From the NCBI RefSeq assembly GCF_900115005.1, contig NZ_FOUY01000012.1:98290-162289 (forward strand): 64,000 nucleotides of DNA, written 5' to 3'. The position numbers were made by a program, and so were the translations under genes. The notes beneath the pieces were generated by a model. The model saw only the letters and a list, made by a program, of their open reading frames with translations, was not told the DNA's origin and made no database searches. Positions within the stretch are counted from its first letter, which is position 1. Every line of letters begins with the position of its first letter. The DNA is from Pseudonocardia ammonioxydans (GTDB taxonomy: Bacteria; Actinomycetota; Actinomycetes; Mycobacteriales; Pseudonocardiaceae). This document shows positions 17,218 through 25,430 of this stretch, piece by piece.

Positions 17218-18000
17218 TCAGCGCTTCCGCGCGACGGCGAACACCCGGCGGAACGGGAACCAGGTGCTGCCGTCGGCGCTCGGCGGGTAGGCCGCCCGCA
17301 GCCGCGGGGCGAGCTCGGCGACGAAGTCCGCGTAGCCGTCGTCGTCGAGGGCGTCGCGGACCGGACGCAGGGCCGTGCCGGAGATCCAGCGCAGCACCGG
17401 GTCCTGGCCGTCGAGCCGCTGCAGGTAGGTCGTCTCCCAGGCGTCGACCTCGGCGCCGCCGGCCGCGAGCAGGTCGGCATAGCCGCGCGGGTCCAGCACG
17501 GACTCGCCGCCGCGCAGCAGGATCCGGTCCCGCCGGCGCGGCTGCGCGGCGACCTCGCGGGTGAGCACGTGCGAGGGCGAGTCGAAGTTGGCCGGCACCT
17601 GCAGCGCCAGCCACGCCCCGGGGGCGAGCGCGGCGATCCAGCGCCGCAGGACATCGGGGTGCTCGGGCACCCAGTGCAGCACTGCGTTCGTGACGAGCAC
17701 GCCGGTGTCGCGCGGCGGCGTCCAGTCCCGGATGTCGACCAGCTCCGCGGGCACGCCCGCGGCCCGCGCGGCGGCGACCATGTCCGGTGACGAGTCGAAC
17801 GCCTCGATCGTCGCCCCGGGCAGGCGCTTCGCCAGCAGGCCGGTGAGGTGTCCCGGGCCGCAGCCGGCGTCCACCACCCGCGAAAGCCCCTGCTCCGGCG
17901 CGCCGATGCGGGCGACGAGGTCGTGGAACGGGCGGGAGCGGTGATCGTCGAACGCCCGGTACAGCTCCGGATCCCAGCCGACTCCTGATGCCCCGGTCAC
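17218..18000 (-). CDS. tam: Trans-aconitate 2-methyltransferase
   Basis: 260 aa. SAM-dependent methyltransferase with motif I VVDAGCGPGHLTGLLAKRLPG, motif II acidic residue in IEAFDSSPDM, and the Tam-like NAVLHWVPEHPDVLRRWIAALAPGAWLALQVPANFDSPSH. It methylates trans-aconitate, a spontaneous by-product of aconitase chemistry that inhibits the TCA cycle. GTG start with GGAGGGG upstream. Lies just after the dnaG-coupled small gene on the same strand, which may put it in the dnaG operon. Confidence 0.88.
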   Translation of the reverse strand: MTGASGVGWDPELYRAFDDHRSRPFHDLVARIGAPEQGLSRVVDAGCGPGHLTGLLAKRLPGATIEAFDSSPDMVAAARAAGVPAELVDIRDWTPPRDTGVLVTNAVLHWVPEHPDVLRRWIAALAPGAWLALQVPANFDSPSHVLTREVAAQPRRRDRILLRGGESVLDPRGYADLLAAGGAEVDAWETTYLQRLDGQDPVLRWISGTALRPVRDALDDDGYADFVAELAPRLRAAYPPSADGSTWFPFRRVFAVARKR

Positions 18001-18016
18001 CGCACCCCTCCGGTGC

Positions 18017-18541
18017 TCACTCGGTGCCGCGTCCCGGCAGCCGGTCGGCGAGGCCCTCGGCCAGCCGGCGCGCCGCGGCCGGATCGGTGCCCGGGTCCGG
18101 GCGGACCTGGACCACGACCCCGTCGCGGCCCGGCACCTTGCGCTGGAGTACCCACGCTCCCCCGCCGGGAAGCTCGCGCCGGTTCCGCGTCCGGATCGAC
18201 TGCGTGACCCGGTCCTGCACGGCCTGCGGCACCGTGCCGGCCTCGGTCAGCCGGAACCGGTGCGGGCGGGTGTCGGCGAGCAGCTCGGTGCCGGGCGCGA
18301 TCTGCTCGGCGTGCGTCGGCGTCACCACCAGCGAGTTCCCGTCCCAGACGGCCTTGCCGACCTCGTGCCACCCGATGCGCCCGGCACCGGACGGCGGCCA
18401 GACCCCCCAGGAGGTGACGACGAGCGTCCCGCCGCCGGCGACCGTGGCCGTCGCGACGACCGCCTCGGACGGCTCCAGACCGGCGGCGACGGCGTCGGGC
18501 ACCGGGTCGCGCCCGAACAGCCGGGCCCACCACCCGGTCAC
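18017..18541 (-). CDS. Conserved actinobacterial protein downstream of dnaG
   Basis: 174 aa, soluble. Starts MTGWWARLFGRDPVPDAV and continues with a beta-rich domain (TLVVTSWGVWPPSGAGRIGWHEVGKAVWDGNSLVV) and a basic C-terminal part (RRELPGGGAWVLQRKVPGRDGVV). The GTG overlaps the dnaG stop (GTGA). No functional family is recognised; the coupling to primase is a common arrangement in actinobacteria. Confidence 0.8.
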   Translation of the reverse strand: MTGWWARLFGRDPVPDAVAAGLEPSEAVVATATVAGGGTLVVTSWGVWPPSGAGRIGWHEVGKAVWDGNSLVVTPTHAEQIAPGTELLADTRPHRFRLTEAGTVPQAVQDRVTQSIRTRNRRELPGGGAWVLQRKVPGRDGVVVQVRPDPGTDPAAARRLAEGLADRLPGRGTE

Positions 18542-20403
18542 GACGCCACCCCGGAGGCCTGCTCGCGCAGCTGGATCTTATACTGCTCGAGCGGGACCAA
18601 CACCCCGAACAGGTCGTTGTACTCCTCCGGGTCGGTGACCATGTTGGTGCGCTGCAGCTGCGACTTCAGGTCGGCGATCTCGCGCTCCACCAGCCCGAGC
18701 CGCACCCCGGCCAGGACGCCGTTGACGTAGCGGACCTCGTCGGTGTTCCGCTTGGGCAGCTCCAGATCCTCCACCGCCAGTTCGCTGACCAGGCGCTTCA
18801 CGTCGTCGGTCGCCACCTGCGCGACGACGGCGTCGAGCCACTCCGGGCCCTCCAGCCCCTCGCAGACCCCGCCGGCACCCATGATCGCCCGGTGCACCGC
18901 GGCGAACTGCGGGTGCGTGAACCCGGCCTCGGGCAGCTCGTCGAACCCCGGCCCGACGACGCCGGGGATCTGCAGCGCCGCCTTCAGCGCCTCCCGCTGC
19001 AGGTGCAGCTGCGCGTCCCCCCGCTTCGGCGCGGGCAGCGGCTCCCGGCGCCGCGACCGGCCCTCGACCGGCGCCCCCGCCGTCTCCCGCACCCGGCGCA
19101 CGACCACGGCGATGTCGTCCCAGCCGACCCAGCCGGCGAGCCGGCGGGCGTACTCGTCGCGCAGGTCCTCCCGCTTGATCCGCGCGACCAGCGGCACCGT
19201 CCGCTGCAGCGCGGCGACCCGGCCCTCCGCGGAGTTCAGGTCGTGTTCGCGCAGCTCGGCGCGGATGGCGAACTCGAACAGCGGCTCGCGGCGGGCGACG
19301 AGGTCGCGCACCGCGGTGTCGCCGTGGTTGTTGCGCAGGTCGCACGGGTCCTGACCGTCCGGGGCGACGGCGACGAAGGTCTGCGCGGCGAAGCTCTGGT
19401 CCCCCTCGAAGGCCTTCATCGCGGCGTTCTGCCCGGCCGCGTCGCCGTCGAAGGTGTAGATCACTTCCCCACGGTCGAACGAGTCGTCGCCGATCAGCCT
19501 GCGGATCACCGAGATGTGCTCGGAACCGAACGCCGTGCCACAGGACGCGACGGCCGTCGGCACCCCGGCCAGGTGCATGGCCATCACGTCGGTGTAGCCC
19601 TCGACGACGACGACCTGGCGCGACTTCGCGATCTCCCGCTTGGCCTGGTCGAGCCCGAACAGCACGTGGGTCTTGCGGTACACCGGCGTCTCGGAGGTGT
19701 TGAGGTACTTGGCCTCGATGCCGTCGTCGTCGAACAGGCGCCGCGCGCCGAACCCGACGACGTCGCCACCCAGGTCGCGGATCGGCCACAGCAGGCGCCG
19801 ATGGAACCGGTCGATCGCGCCGCGGCGGCCCTCCTTGGAGATCCCGGCCTTGATCAGCTCGTCGAGCTGGTACCCCTGGCCCAGCAGGTGCTTGGTGACG
19901 GTGTCCCAGCCCGACGGGGCGTACCCGCAGCCGAACTTCTCGGCCGCGCCGTCGTCGAACCCACGCTCGGCCAGGAACTGGACGGCGGCCCGCCCGGCCG
20001 GGGTGCGCAGCTGCTCGGCGTAGAACTGCTGCGCCTTCTTGTTGATCTCCAGCAGCCGGCTGCGGGTGCCCCGGTCGCGCTGCACCGACGAGCCGCCGCC
20101 CTCGTAGGTCAGCCGGACCCCGCAGCGCTCCGCGAGCCGCTCGACGGCCTCGGGGAACCCGATGACCTCCATGCGCATCACGAAGTCGATGACGCTGCCG
20201 TGCTCGCCGCAACCGAAGCAGTGGAAGGTGCCGTGCGAGGGGCGGACGTTGAACGACGGGGTCTTCTCGTCGTGGAACGGGCACAGGCCCTTCAGCGAAC
20301 CGGCCCCGGCGCGGCGGAGCGCGACGTACTCCTCGACGATCTCCTCGATCCGCGTGCGGTTGCGGACCTCGGTGATGTCGGCGTCCCGGATCCGTCCTGC
20401 CAC
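18538..20403 (-). CDS. dnaG: DNA primase
   Basis: 621 aa. N-terminal zinc-binding domain with CPFHDEKTPSF (near residue 41) and FHCFGCGEHG (near 62); RNA polymerase core with the basic GFGARRLFD segment; Toprim motif VVVEGYTDVMAMH near residue 260 and the acidic FDGDAAGQNAA; C-terminal helicase-interaction region. It makes the RNA primers for replication. GTG start; TAGACT lies six bases upstream, suggesting a leaderless mRNA. Confidence 0.97.
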   Translation of the reverse strand: MAGRIRDADITEVRNRTRIEEIVEEYVALRRAGAGSLKGLCPFHDEKTPSFNVRPSHGTFHCFGCGEHGSVIDFVMRMEVIGFPEAVERLAERCGVRLTYEGGGSSVQRDRGTRSRLLEINKKAQQFYAEQLRTPAGRAAVQFLAERGFDDGAAEKFGCGYAPSGWDTVTKHLLGQGYQLDELIKAGISKEGRRGAIDRFHRRLLWPIRDLGGDVVGFGARRLFDDDGIEAKYLNTSETPVYRKTHVLFGLDQAKREIAKSRQVVVVEGYTDVMAMHLAGVPTAVASCGTAFGSEHISVIRRLIGDDSFDRGEVIYTFDGDAAGQNAAMKAFEGDQSFAAQTFVAVAPDGQDPCDLRNNHGDTAVRDLVARREPLFEFAIRAELREHDLNSAEGRVAALQRTVPLVARIKREDLRDEYARRLAGWVGWDDIAVVVRRVRETAGAPVEGRSRRREPLPAPKRGDAQLHLQREALKAALQIPGVVGPGFDELPEAGFTHPQFAAVHRAIMGAGGVCEGLEGPEWLDAVVAQVATDDVKRLVSELAVEDLELPKRNTDEVRYVNGVLAGVRLGLVEREIADLKSQLQRTNMVTDPEEYNDLFGVLVPLEQYKIQLREQASGVAS

Positions 20404-20409
20404 GCCGCC

Positions 20410-20415
20410 AGTCTA
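20410..20415 (-). promoter_or_regulatory. -10 element TAGACT of dnaG
   Basis: TAGACT ends 6 nt before the dnaG GTG, with no Shine-Dalgarno between; consistent with leaderless transcription. Confidence 0.5.
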
Positions 20416-20444
20416 GGTCCCGGGTCCGACGACCTGCCCGCAGG

Positions 20445-21380
20445 TCAGCGGGACGTCGCCGACGCCGTCGTCGGGTCCGCGGTCGTGTCCTCCGGGTCCG
20501 CGGACCGGCGTCGCCCGGGACGCCGCCCGAGGCCGACGAACATGCCGACCAGGGCGATCGCGAGTCCGAGCACCGCCTGCGGGGTCAGCGGCTCGCCGAG
20601 GACGGGGACCGCGCACAGCGCGGTCGTGGCCGGGACCAGGTTCAGCAGCGACGACACGAACACCGTGGAACGCCACCGCAGCAGCAGGAACATCAGGACG
20701 AACGCACCCGCCGAGTTGAAGATCCCCAGCCAGCCGACGGCGAGCCAGCCGCCCACCCCGGACGGCAGCCAGTGCGCCCCGAGGAACGGCCATGCGGCCA
20801 GGGTGGCGACCAAGGACGTGGCCATCTGGACGACCACGCTCGTCACCACGGGCGTGCTGTCGTTGAACCGCTTCTGGTAGAGCGTGCCCGCGGCCAGCGA
20901 CAGCATGCCCAGCACCGGCAGGACGACGCTCCACCCCAGACCGCCGCCGAGGTCGTCGGCCAGCACGACGTACACGCCGGTGGCCCCGATCAGCAGCCCG
21001 GCCACCGGCGCGACGCCGAGCCGGGTCGTCAGCAGCAGCGGGGTGAGCAGCCCGACCAGCAGCGGCGCCATGCCCAGGATCAGGCTGGAGAGCCCGGCGG
21101 GCACGCCCGACGCGAGTCCGGTGTAGACGAAGCTGAACTGGCCGATCTGCAGCAGCAGCGCGGTGACCACCAGGTGCAGCCAGGCCCGCCCCTTCGGCGG
21201 CGCGGGCCGCAGCGCGGCCGCGGCGACGAGCATCACCGCGAGCGCGATGACGAACCGCCACAGCAGTACCGCGGGGACGTCGAGGTACCCGGTGGCGATC
21301 TTGCCCGCGATGAAGCCGGACGCCCACAACGGGACGAACAGAACGGCCAGGACGGGCACGAGCCATCGCGGGAAAGGCAC
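20445..21380 (-). CDS. EamA/DMT-superfamily transporter
   Basis: 311 aa with about ten hydrophobic segments in two EamA repeats; typical positions are FVPLWASGFIAGKIATGY in the first helix pair and LVPATTALCAVPVLGEPLTPQAVLGLAIALVGM in the last. Likely a metabolite or amino-acid exporter; substrate unknown. A charged C-terminal tail of about 25 residues follows. GTG start at 21380. Transcribed towards dnaG. Confidence 0.88.
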   Translation of the reverse strand: MPFPRWLVPVLAVLFVPLWASGFIAGKIATGYLDVPAVLLWRFVIALAVMLVAAAALRPAPPKGRAWLHLVVTALLLQIGQFSFVYTGLASGVPAGLSSLILGMAPLLVGLLTPLLLTTRLGVAPVAGLLIGATGVYVVLADDLGGGLGWSVVLPVLGMLSLAAGTLYQKRFNDSTPVVTSVVVQMATSLVATLAAWPFLGAHWLPSGVGGWLAVGWLGIFNSAGAFVLMFLLLRWRSTVFVSSLLNLVPATTALCAVPVLGEPLTPQAVLGLAIALVGMFVGLGRRPGRRRSADPEDTTADPTTASATSR

Positions 21381-21445
21381 GGCACCACTTCATCGCATTG
21401 CTAACGTCTTCGGCAACCGGACGTGTCCGGAGCCTCCCCGCCGGG

Positions 21446-21673
21446 TCAGCCCCGCTGCGGCCCGCCGAAGACCCGGCCCCGCGGCAGCTGGTCGCGCAGG
21501 GTCATGGCGGCGCCGATCAGCGGGAGCAGCAGCAGCGCGGCCACCGCCCAGACGACGTCGTAGGTACGCCCGATCCAGTCGGCCAGCAACGCGGCGCCGA
21601 GGATCACGCCCAGTGCTGCGGCGGCGGCGACCGCGAGGAACACGACCCGGAACATCAGACGCAGAAACTCCAT
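21446..21673 (-). CDS. Small two-helix membrane protein
   Basis: 75 aa. Two hydrophobic segments (VVFLAVAAAAALGVILGAAL and VVWAVAALLLLPLIGAAMTL) followed by a short basic tail. ATG at 21673; a GTG directly upstream (21676) is possible. No family recognised; coding character is fair. Confidence 0.6.
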   Translation of the reverse strand: MEFLRLMFRVVFLAVAAAAALGVILGAALLADWIGRTYDVVWAVAALLLLPLIGAAMTLRDQLPRGRVFGGPQRG

Positions 21674-21742
21674 CACCGGGTACGTGCCCGCGCGGGCGGC
21701 CCCTCACACCACCGTGGCACGCGACCTTCCGCACAGTGGTGC

Positions 21743-22318
21743 TCAGGAGACGGTCTCCCCGGACCACCGCACCGCGCAGGCCGCGTCGAAGCCCTGGTCG
21801 GTGATGCCGAGCGCGTGGTTGGCCCGGCCCCGCATGTTCTCCACCGCGATCATCTGGGTGAGCTCGACCAGACCGGCCCGGCCGAACTCGCGCTCGAGCT
21901 CGGCGACCTGCTCGTCGGTGACGGTCATCGGCTGGGCGGTCATCGCGTCGGCGTAGGCGATCGCGAGCCGCTCGGCCGGGGTGTACAGCGGGCTGGTGGC
22001 GTGCTCGTCGATGTGCGCGAGCCGCTCGACGTCCAGGCCGGAGAGCCGTTGCAACATGGTGCCGAAGTCGACGCACCACGAGCAGCCGACGACGGTCGCG
22101 GTGCGGTAGACCGCGAGCTCGCGGACCCCAGCCGGCAGCAGTGTCGCGGCCCGGTCCCAGCCCAGCTCGCTCACCAGCGACGCCCAGAAGATCCGGCGGT
22201 GGTGGCGGGCCACGGCGAACGGTTGGGGCAGCGAGCCGAAGCGGCGGCGGGCCAGGCGGTAGACGAGTCGGCCGAGGACGCCGGCGTCGGCGTCGGGGAC
22301 GGCAGGGATGCGGGACAC
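21743..22318 (-). CDS. Carboxymuconolactone decarboxylase / AhpD-like protein
   Basis: 191 aa. All-alpha AhpD fold with the redox pair in VVGCSWCVDFG and an upstream RELAVYRTA helix, plus ERLAIAYADAMT. Such proteins act as alkylhydroperoxidase-like or carboxymuconolactone decarboxylase enzymes; which one applies is not decided by sequence. GTG at 22318 chosen because GGGAGG lies five bases upstream. A longer frame to 22834 exists but is low complexity. Confidence 0.85.
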   Translation of the reverse strand: MSRIPAVPDADAGVLGRLVYRLARRRFGSLPQPFAVARHHRRIFWASLVSELGWDRAATLLPAGVRELAVYRTATVVGCSWCVDFGTMLQRLSGLDVERLAHIDEHATSPLYTPAERLAIAYADAMTAQPMTVTDEQVAELEREFGRAGLVELTQMIAVENMRGRANHALGITDQGFDAACAVRWSGETVS

Positions 22319-22364
22319 GGTGACCTCCCGGGGTCGGTGACGGAGTCGGTGGACGGGCCGCGGT

Positions 22365-22406
22365 GACCCGGATCGCGGGACCCGGATCGCGGGACCCGGA
22401 TCGCGG
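22365..22406. repeat. Three tandem 14-bp repeats
   Basis: Three exact head-to-tail copies of GACCCGGATCGCGG occupy 22365-22406, upstream of the AhpD-like gene and of the divergent HNH gene. Confidence 0.9.
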
Positions 22407-22607
22407 CGAGACGGCCCACCGACTTGGACACCGCGCGCCCGCCCGACGTGACACCCTCGGACGTGACGCCGGCCACATCCATGCTTCCGCCTCCGGCGTT
22501 CCGGCGCTGCGGGTGTGCCGGTTACGACACACGGTGACGATCTCGCGGCGTGTCCTCCGTGGATCGGTGTTGGCGTTGGCGAACATCTGCGGGTGCGAGT
22601 TCGTCGG

Positions 22608-23405
22608 ATGAAGACCGCCGCGGTGCTGGCGGCAGTACTGGTGCTGTCGGGCTGTGGAGCCCCCGGGTCGTTCGTGGACGCGCTCGACGCGCTGGACGCC
22701 GTCGTCGACACAGCCGGGGGCGACACGGCGGGGGTCGACACGGGTGAGGTCGGCGCGGCCGGGGTGGGCACCGCGGCCGCGGGCACCGCCACGGCCGGCA
22801 GCGCCGCGGCGGCCCTGACGACGCTGCAGGTCAAGGGCCGTGCCCCGAAGACCGGCTACGAGCGCGAGGAGTTCGGACGCCGCTGGGCCGACATCGACCG
22901 CGACGGCTGCGACCAGCGCAACCAGGTCCTCGCCCGGGACATGGACCGGGAGACGTTCAAGGCGGGCACGCACGACTGCATCGTGCTCACCGGGACCCTG
23001 CGCGACACCTACACCGGCACGACGATCTCCTTCACCCGCGGGCAGGGCACCAGCGAGAAGGTGCAGATCGACCACGTCGTCGCCCTGTCCGACGCCTGGC
23101 AGAAGGGCGCCCAGCAGCTCGACGAGGCGACCCGCGAGCGGATCGGGAACGACCCGCTGAACCTGATCGCCGTCGACGGACCGACGAACGCCCGCAAGGG
23201 CGACGGCGACGCCGCCACCTGGCTGCCCCCGGACGCCGGCTACCGGTGCGCCTACGTCGCCCGGCAGGTCGCGGTGAAGAGCAAGTACCAGCTGTGGGTG
23301 ACCGCCGCCGAGCGGGACGCGATCGACCGCGTGCTGCGCGGCTGCCCGGACCGGGCGGCCACCACCGAGGCCGACGCAACACAGCCGGCGATCACCCTGC
23401 GCTGA
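22608..23405 (+). CDS. Secreted HNH-family nuclease-like lipoprotein
   Basis: 265 aa. Lipoprotein signal MKTAAVLAAVLVLSGCG (lipobox LSGC), an Ala/Gly/Thr-rich linker, then a domain related to the C-terminal HNH region of GmrSD/DUF1524: YEREEFGRRWADIDRDGCDQRN, the HNH core QIDHVVALSDAWQKGA and NDPLNLIAVDGPTNARKGDGD. Predicted extracellular nuclease, seen widely in actinobacteria; real substrate unknown. ATG at 22608. Confidence 0.87.
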   Translation: MKTAAVLAAVLVLSGCGAPGSFVDALDALDAVVDTAGGDTAGVDTGEVGAAGVGTAAAGTATAGSAAAALTTLQVKGRAPKTGYEREEFGRRWADIDRDGCDQRNQVLARDMDRETFKAGTHDCIVLTGTLRDTYTGTTISFTRGQGTSEKVQIDHVVALSDAWQKGAQQLDEATRERIGNDPLNLIAVDGPTNARKGDGDAATWLPPDAGYRCAYVARQVAVKSKYQLWVTAAERDAIDRVLRGCPDRAATTEADATQPAITLR

Positions 23406-23418
23406 CCGCCGGCGGTCA
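23403..23418. terminator. 16-bp perfect palindrome spanning two convergent stop codons
   Basis: TGACCGCCGGCGGTCA contains the TGA of the HNH gene and, on the other strand, the TGA of dgt. It could form a hairpin only with a small loop cost, so its value as terminator is uncertain. Confidence 0.3.
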
Positions 23419-24717
23419 GGTGGTGCGGCACAGCTCCGCGTGCCAGGACACCGCCTGCTGATCGGTGAGCAGCGCCACCTGGTCGATCACCACGCGCAGC
23501 CGGGCCCGGTCGTCCGCGGCGGCGGCCCAGTCCTCGGCGCGGGCCGGGTCCAGCACGGCCGGCCCGCGCCCGGTCAGGGTCGTGACCAGCTCGTGCAGCA
23601 GCTCGCGCTGGCGGCCCTGCATCGCCAGCCGCTGCGGGTCGCTCATCACGTAGCGGGTGGCGAGTGCCTTGAGCAGCACGACCTCCGCCTCGGCCACCAC
23701 CGGGACGACGAGGTCGGCGCGGTGCCGCGCGAGCGGCGCGTCACCGAGGGTGTCGAGGGTGGCGTCGGTGGCGGCGAGGGCGAAGCGCCCGACCAGCTCC
23801 GAGGTCATCCGCTTCATCGCGACCAGGTCGTCGCCGCCCGCGGTGCGCACGTCGAACCCGCGCACCGCCCGGACCACCGGCAGCGCGTCGAGCCGGGCCG
23901 CGGCCTCGGCGCAGGCCGCCGCGTCGGCGCCGAAGCGCTGCGCGGCCTCGGCGGCCAGCGCCTCCCGCTCGACGGGCGAGGAGAGCACCGCGAGATCCAT
24001 CCGGCCGGCGAGCAGCGCGTCCTCGACGTCGTGCACCGAGTAGGCGACGTCGTCGGCCCAGTCCATGACCTGGGCCTCCATGCTGCGCACGCCCGGGCGG
24101 GCCCCGAGGCGCACCCACTCGAGGGCCGCGCGGTCGTCGGCGTAGGTACCGAACTTCCGCTCGGCGCCGCGACGCGGCCACGGGTACTTGACCGACGCGT
24201 CCAGGGTGGCGCGGGTCAGGTTCAGCCCGCCGGGGGCGCGCCCGTCCGAGGAGCGGGCCTTGGGCTCGAGGCGGGTCAGGATCCGCAGGGTCTGCGCGTT
24301 GCCCTCAAACCCGCCGCACCCGGCGCCCGCCTCGTCGAGCGCCCGTTCGCCGTTGTGCCCGAACGGCGGGTGCCCGATGTCGTGGGCGAGCCCGGCCGCG
24401 TCGACGACGTCGGGGTCCAGCCCGAGCTCCTCGGCGATCCCCCGGCCGATCTGGGCGACCTCGAGCGAGTGGGTGAGCCGGGTGCGCGGGATACCGGTCA
24501 CCTCCGCGCCCTCACCCGGCCCCACGACCTGGGTCTTCCCGGCCAGGCGGCGCAGTGCCGCGGAGTGCAGCACGCGCGCCCGGTCCCGGGAGAACGGGCT
24601 GCGCCGTTCCACCCGTCCCCGCTCCCCCAGCCCGGAGCCCTTGGGCGGCTCGGGGTAGCGGCGCTCGCCGTCGGCCGGGAGGTAACCGGCGTCGGCCGGG
24701 ACCGCGAGGGTGGACAC
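23416..24717 (-). CDS. dgt: Deoxyguanosinetriphosphate triphosphohydrolase-like protein
   Basis: 433 aa. HD-domain dNTPase: TRLTHSLEVAQIGRGIAEELG supplies the first His, AHDIGHPPFGHNGERAL the HD pair, and MDWADDVAYSVHDVEDAL the later Asp. Hydrolyses dNTPs to deoxynucleoside and triphosphate, shaping the dNTP pool. GTG at 24717, six bases after the end of the DUF218 gene, so both are probably cotranscribed. Confidence 0.93.
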   Translation of the reverse strand: MSTLAVPADAGYLPADGERRYPEPPKGSGLGERGRVERRSPFSRDRARVLHSAALRRLAGKTQVVGPGEGAEVTGIPRTRLTHSLEVAQIGRGIAEELGLDPDVVDAAGLAHDIGHPPFGHNGERALDEAGAGCGGFEGNAQTLRILTRLEPKARSSDGRAPGGLNLTRATLDASVKYPWPRRGAERKFGTYADDRAALEWVRLGARPGVRSMEAQVMDWADDVAYSVHDVEDALLAGRMDLAVLSSPVEREALAAEAAQRFGADAAACAEAAARLDALPVVRAVRGFDVRTAGGDDLVAMKRMTSELVGRFALAATDATLDTLGDAPLARHRADLVVPVVAEAEVVLLKALATRYVMSDPQRLAMQGRQRELLHELVTTLTGRGPAVLDPARAEDWAAAADDRARLRVVIDQVALLTDQQAVSWHAELCRTT

Positions 24718-24722
24718 GGTGC

Positions 24723-25430
24723 TCAGCCCTGCCCGCTGCCCGCGGTGTCGACCGAGGCGTGGGTCAGCTCGTAGAACAGCAGCGCGCCGGTCTCGCGGTA
24801 GATGTAGCGCAGCTGCGTCTCCCGGGTCTGCACGATCGGGCCGCTGCGGGTCGGTGACGTCCACGCCTCCAGCCCCGCGTCCCGGGCCATCGTGCGGGCC
24901 CGCAGGCTGTGCCACGGGTCCGACACGAGCAGCGCCGACTCCCAGCCCCGTTCCTGCGCGGTTGCGGCGACCGCCTCCAGGCTGCGCAGGGTGTCGGCGC
25001 CCTCCGGGACCGCCTCGACCGCGGTGCTGGGCACCCCCTGCTCGATCAGCCAGTCCCGGCTGGCCTCGGCCTCGGTGTAGCGGTCGCCGGTGGCCCCGCC
25101 GCCGACGGTGATGATCCGGGGCGCGATACCGTCGCGCCAGAGCTGTTCGGCGTGTTTGAGCCGGGCCGCCAGCACCGCGCTCGGCTCGCCGTTGTACTGC
25201 GCGGCCCCGAGCACGACGACCGCGTCCGCGGGCCGCTGGTCGTCCACCCGGGCGACCTGCCACACCCGCAGCGCCGTCACCCCCACCACGGCGAGCACCA
25301 TCACCAGCGCGCCCACCAGCAGCCGGGCACCCCAGGTCATGCCGCTGCGGACCGGCCCGGGTGCCGTCGGACGCCGGCCGGCGGGCGGGTCGGGGCTCCC
25401 GAGCCCGCGCCGGGACGAGGGTGCGCTCAT
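24723..25430 (-). CDS. SanA/YdcF-type DUF218 protein
   Basis: 235 aa. One membrane segment (RLLVGALVMVLAVVGVTALRVWQ, about residues 35-57), then DUF218: DAVVVLGAAQYNGEPSAVLAARLKHA, IITVGGGATGDRYTEAEAS, GADTLRSLEAVAA and LLVSDPWHSLRA. Faces the periplasm-like side. The ATG overlaps the stop of the XdhC-like gene (ATGA). SanA-like proteins affect envelope permeability; reaction unknown. Confidence 0.87.
   Translation of the reverse strand: MSAPSSRRGLGSPDPPAGRRPTAPGPVRSGMTWGARLLVGALVMVLAVVGVTALRVWQVARVDDQRPADAVVVLGAAQYNGEPSAVLAARLKHAEQLWRDGIAPRIITVGGGATGDRYTEAEASRDWLIEQGVPSTAVEAVPEGADTLRSLEAVAATAQERGWESALLVSDPWHSLRARTMARDAGLEAWTSPTRSGPIVQTRETQLRYIYRETGALLFYELTHASVDTAGSGQG

Noticed and set aside
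22319..22834. N-terminal extension of the AhpD-like protein
   Set aside because: The added 170 residues translate the tandem repeats and low-complexity DNA; GTG 22318 has a good ribosome binding site.
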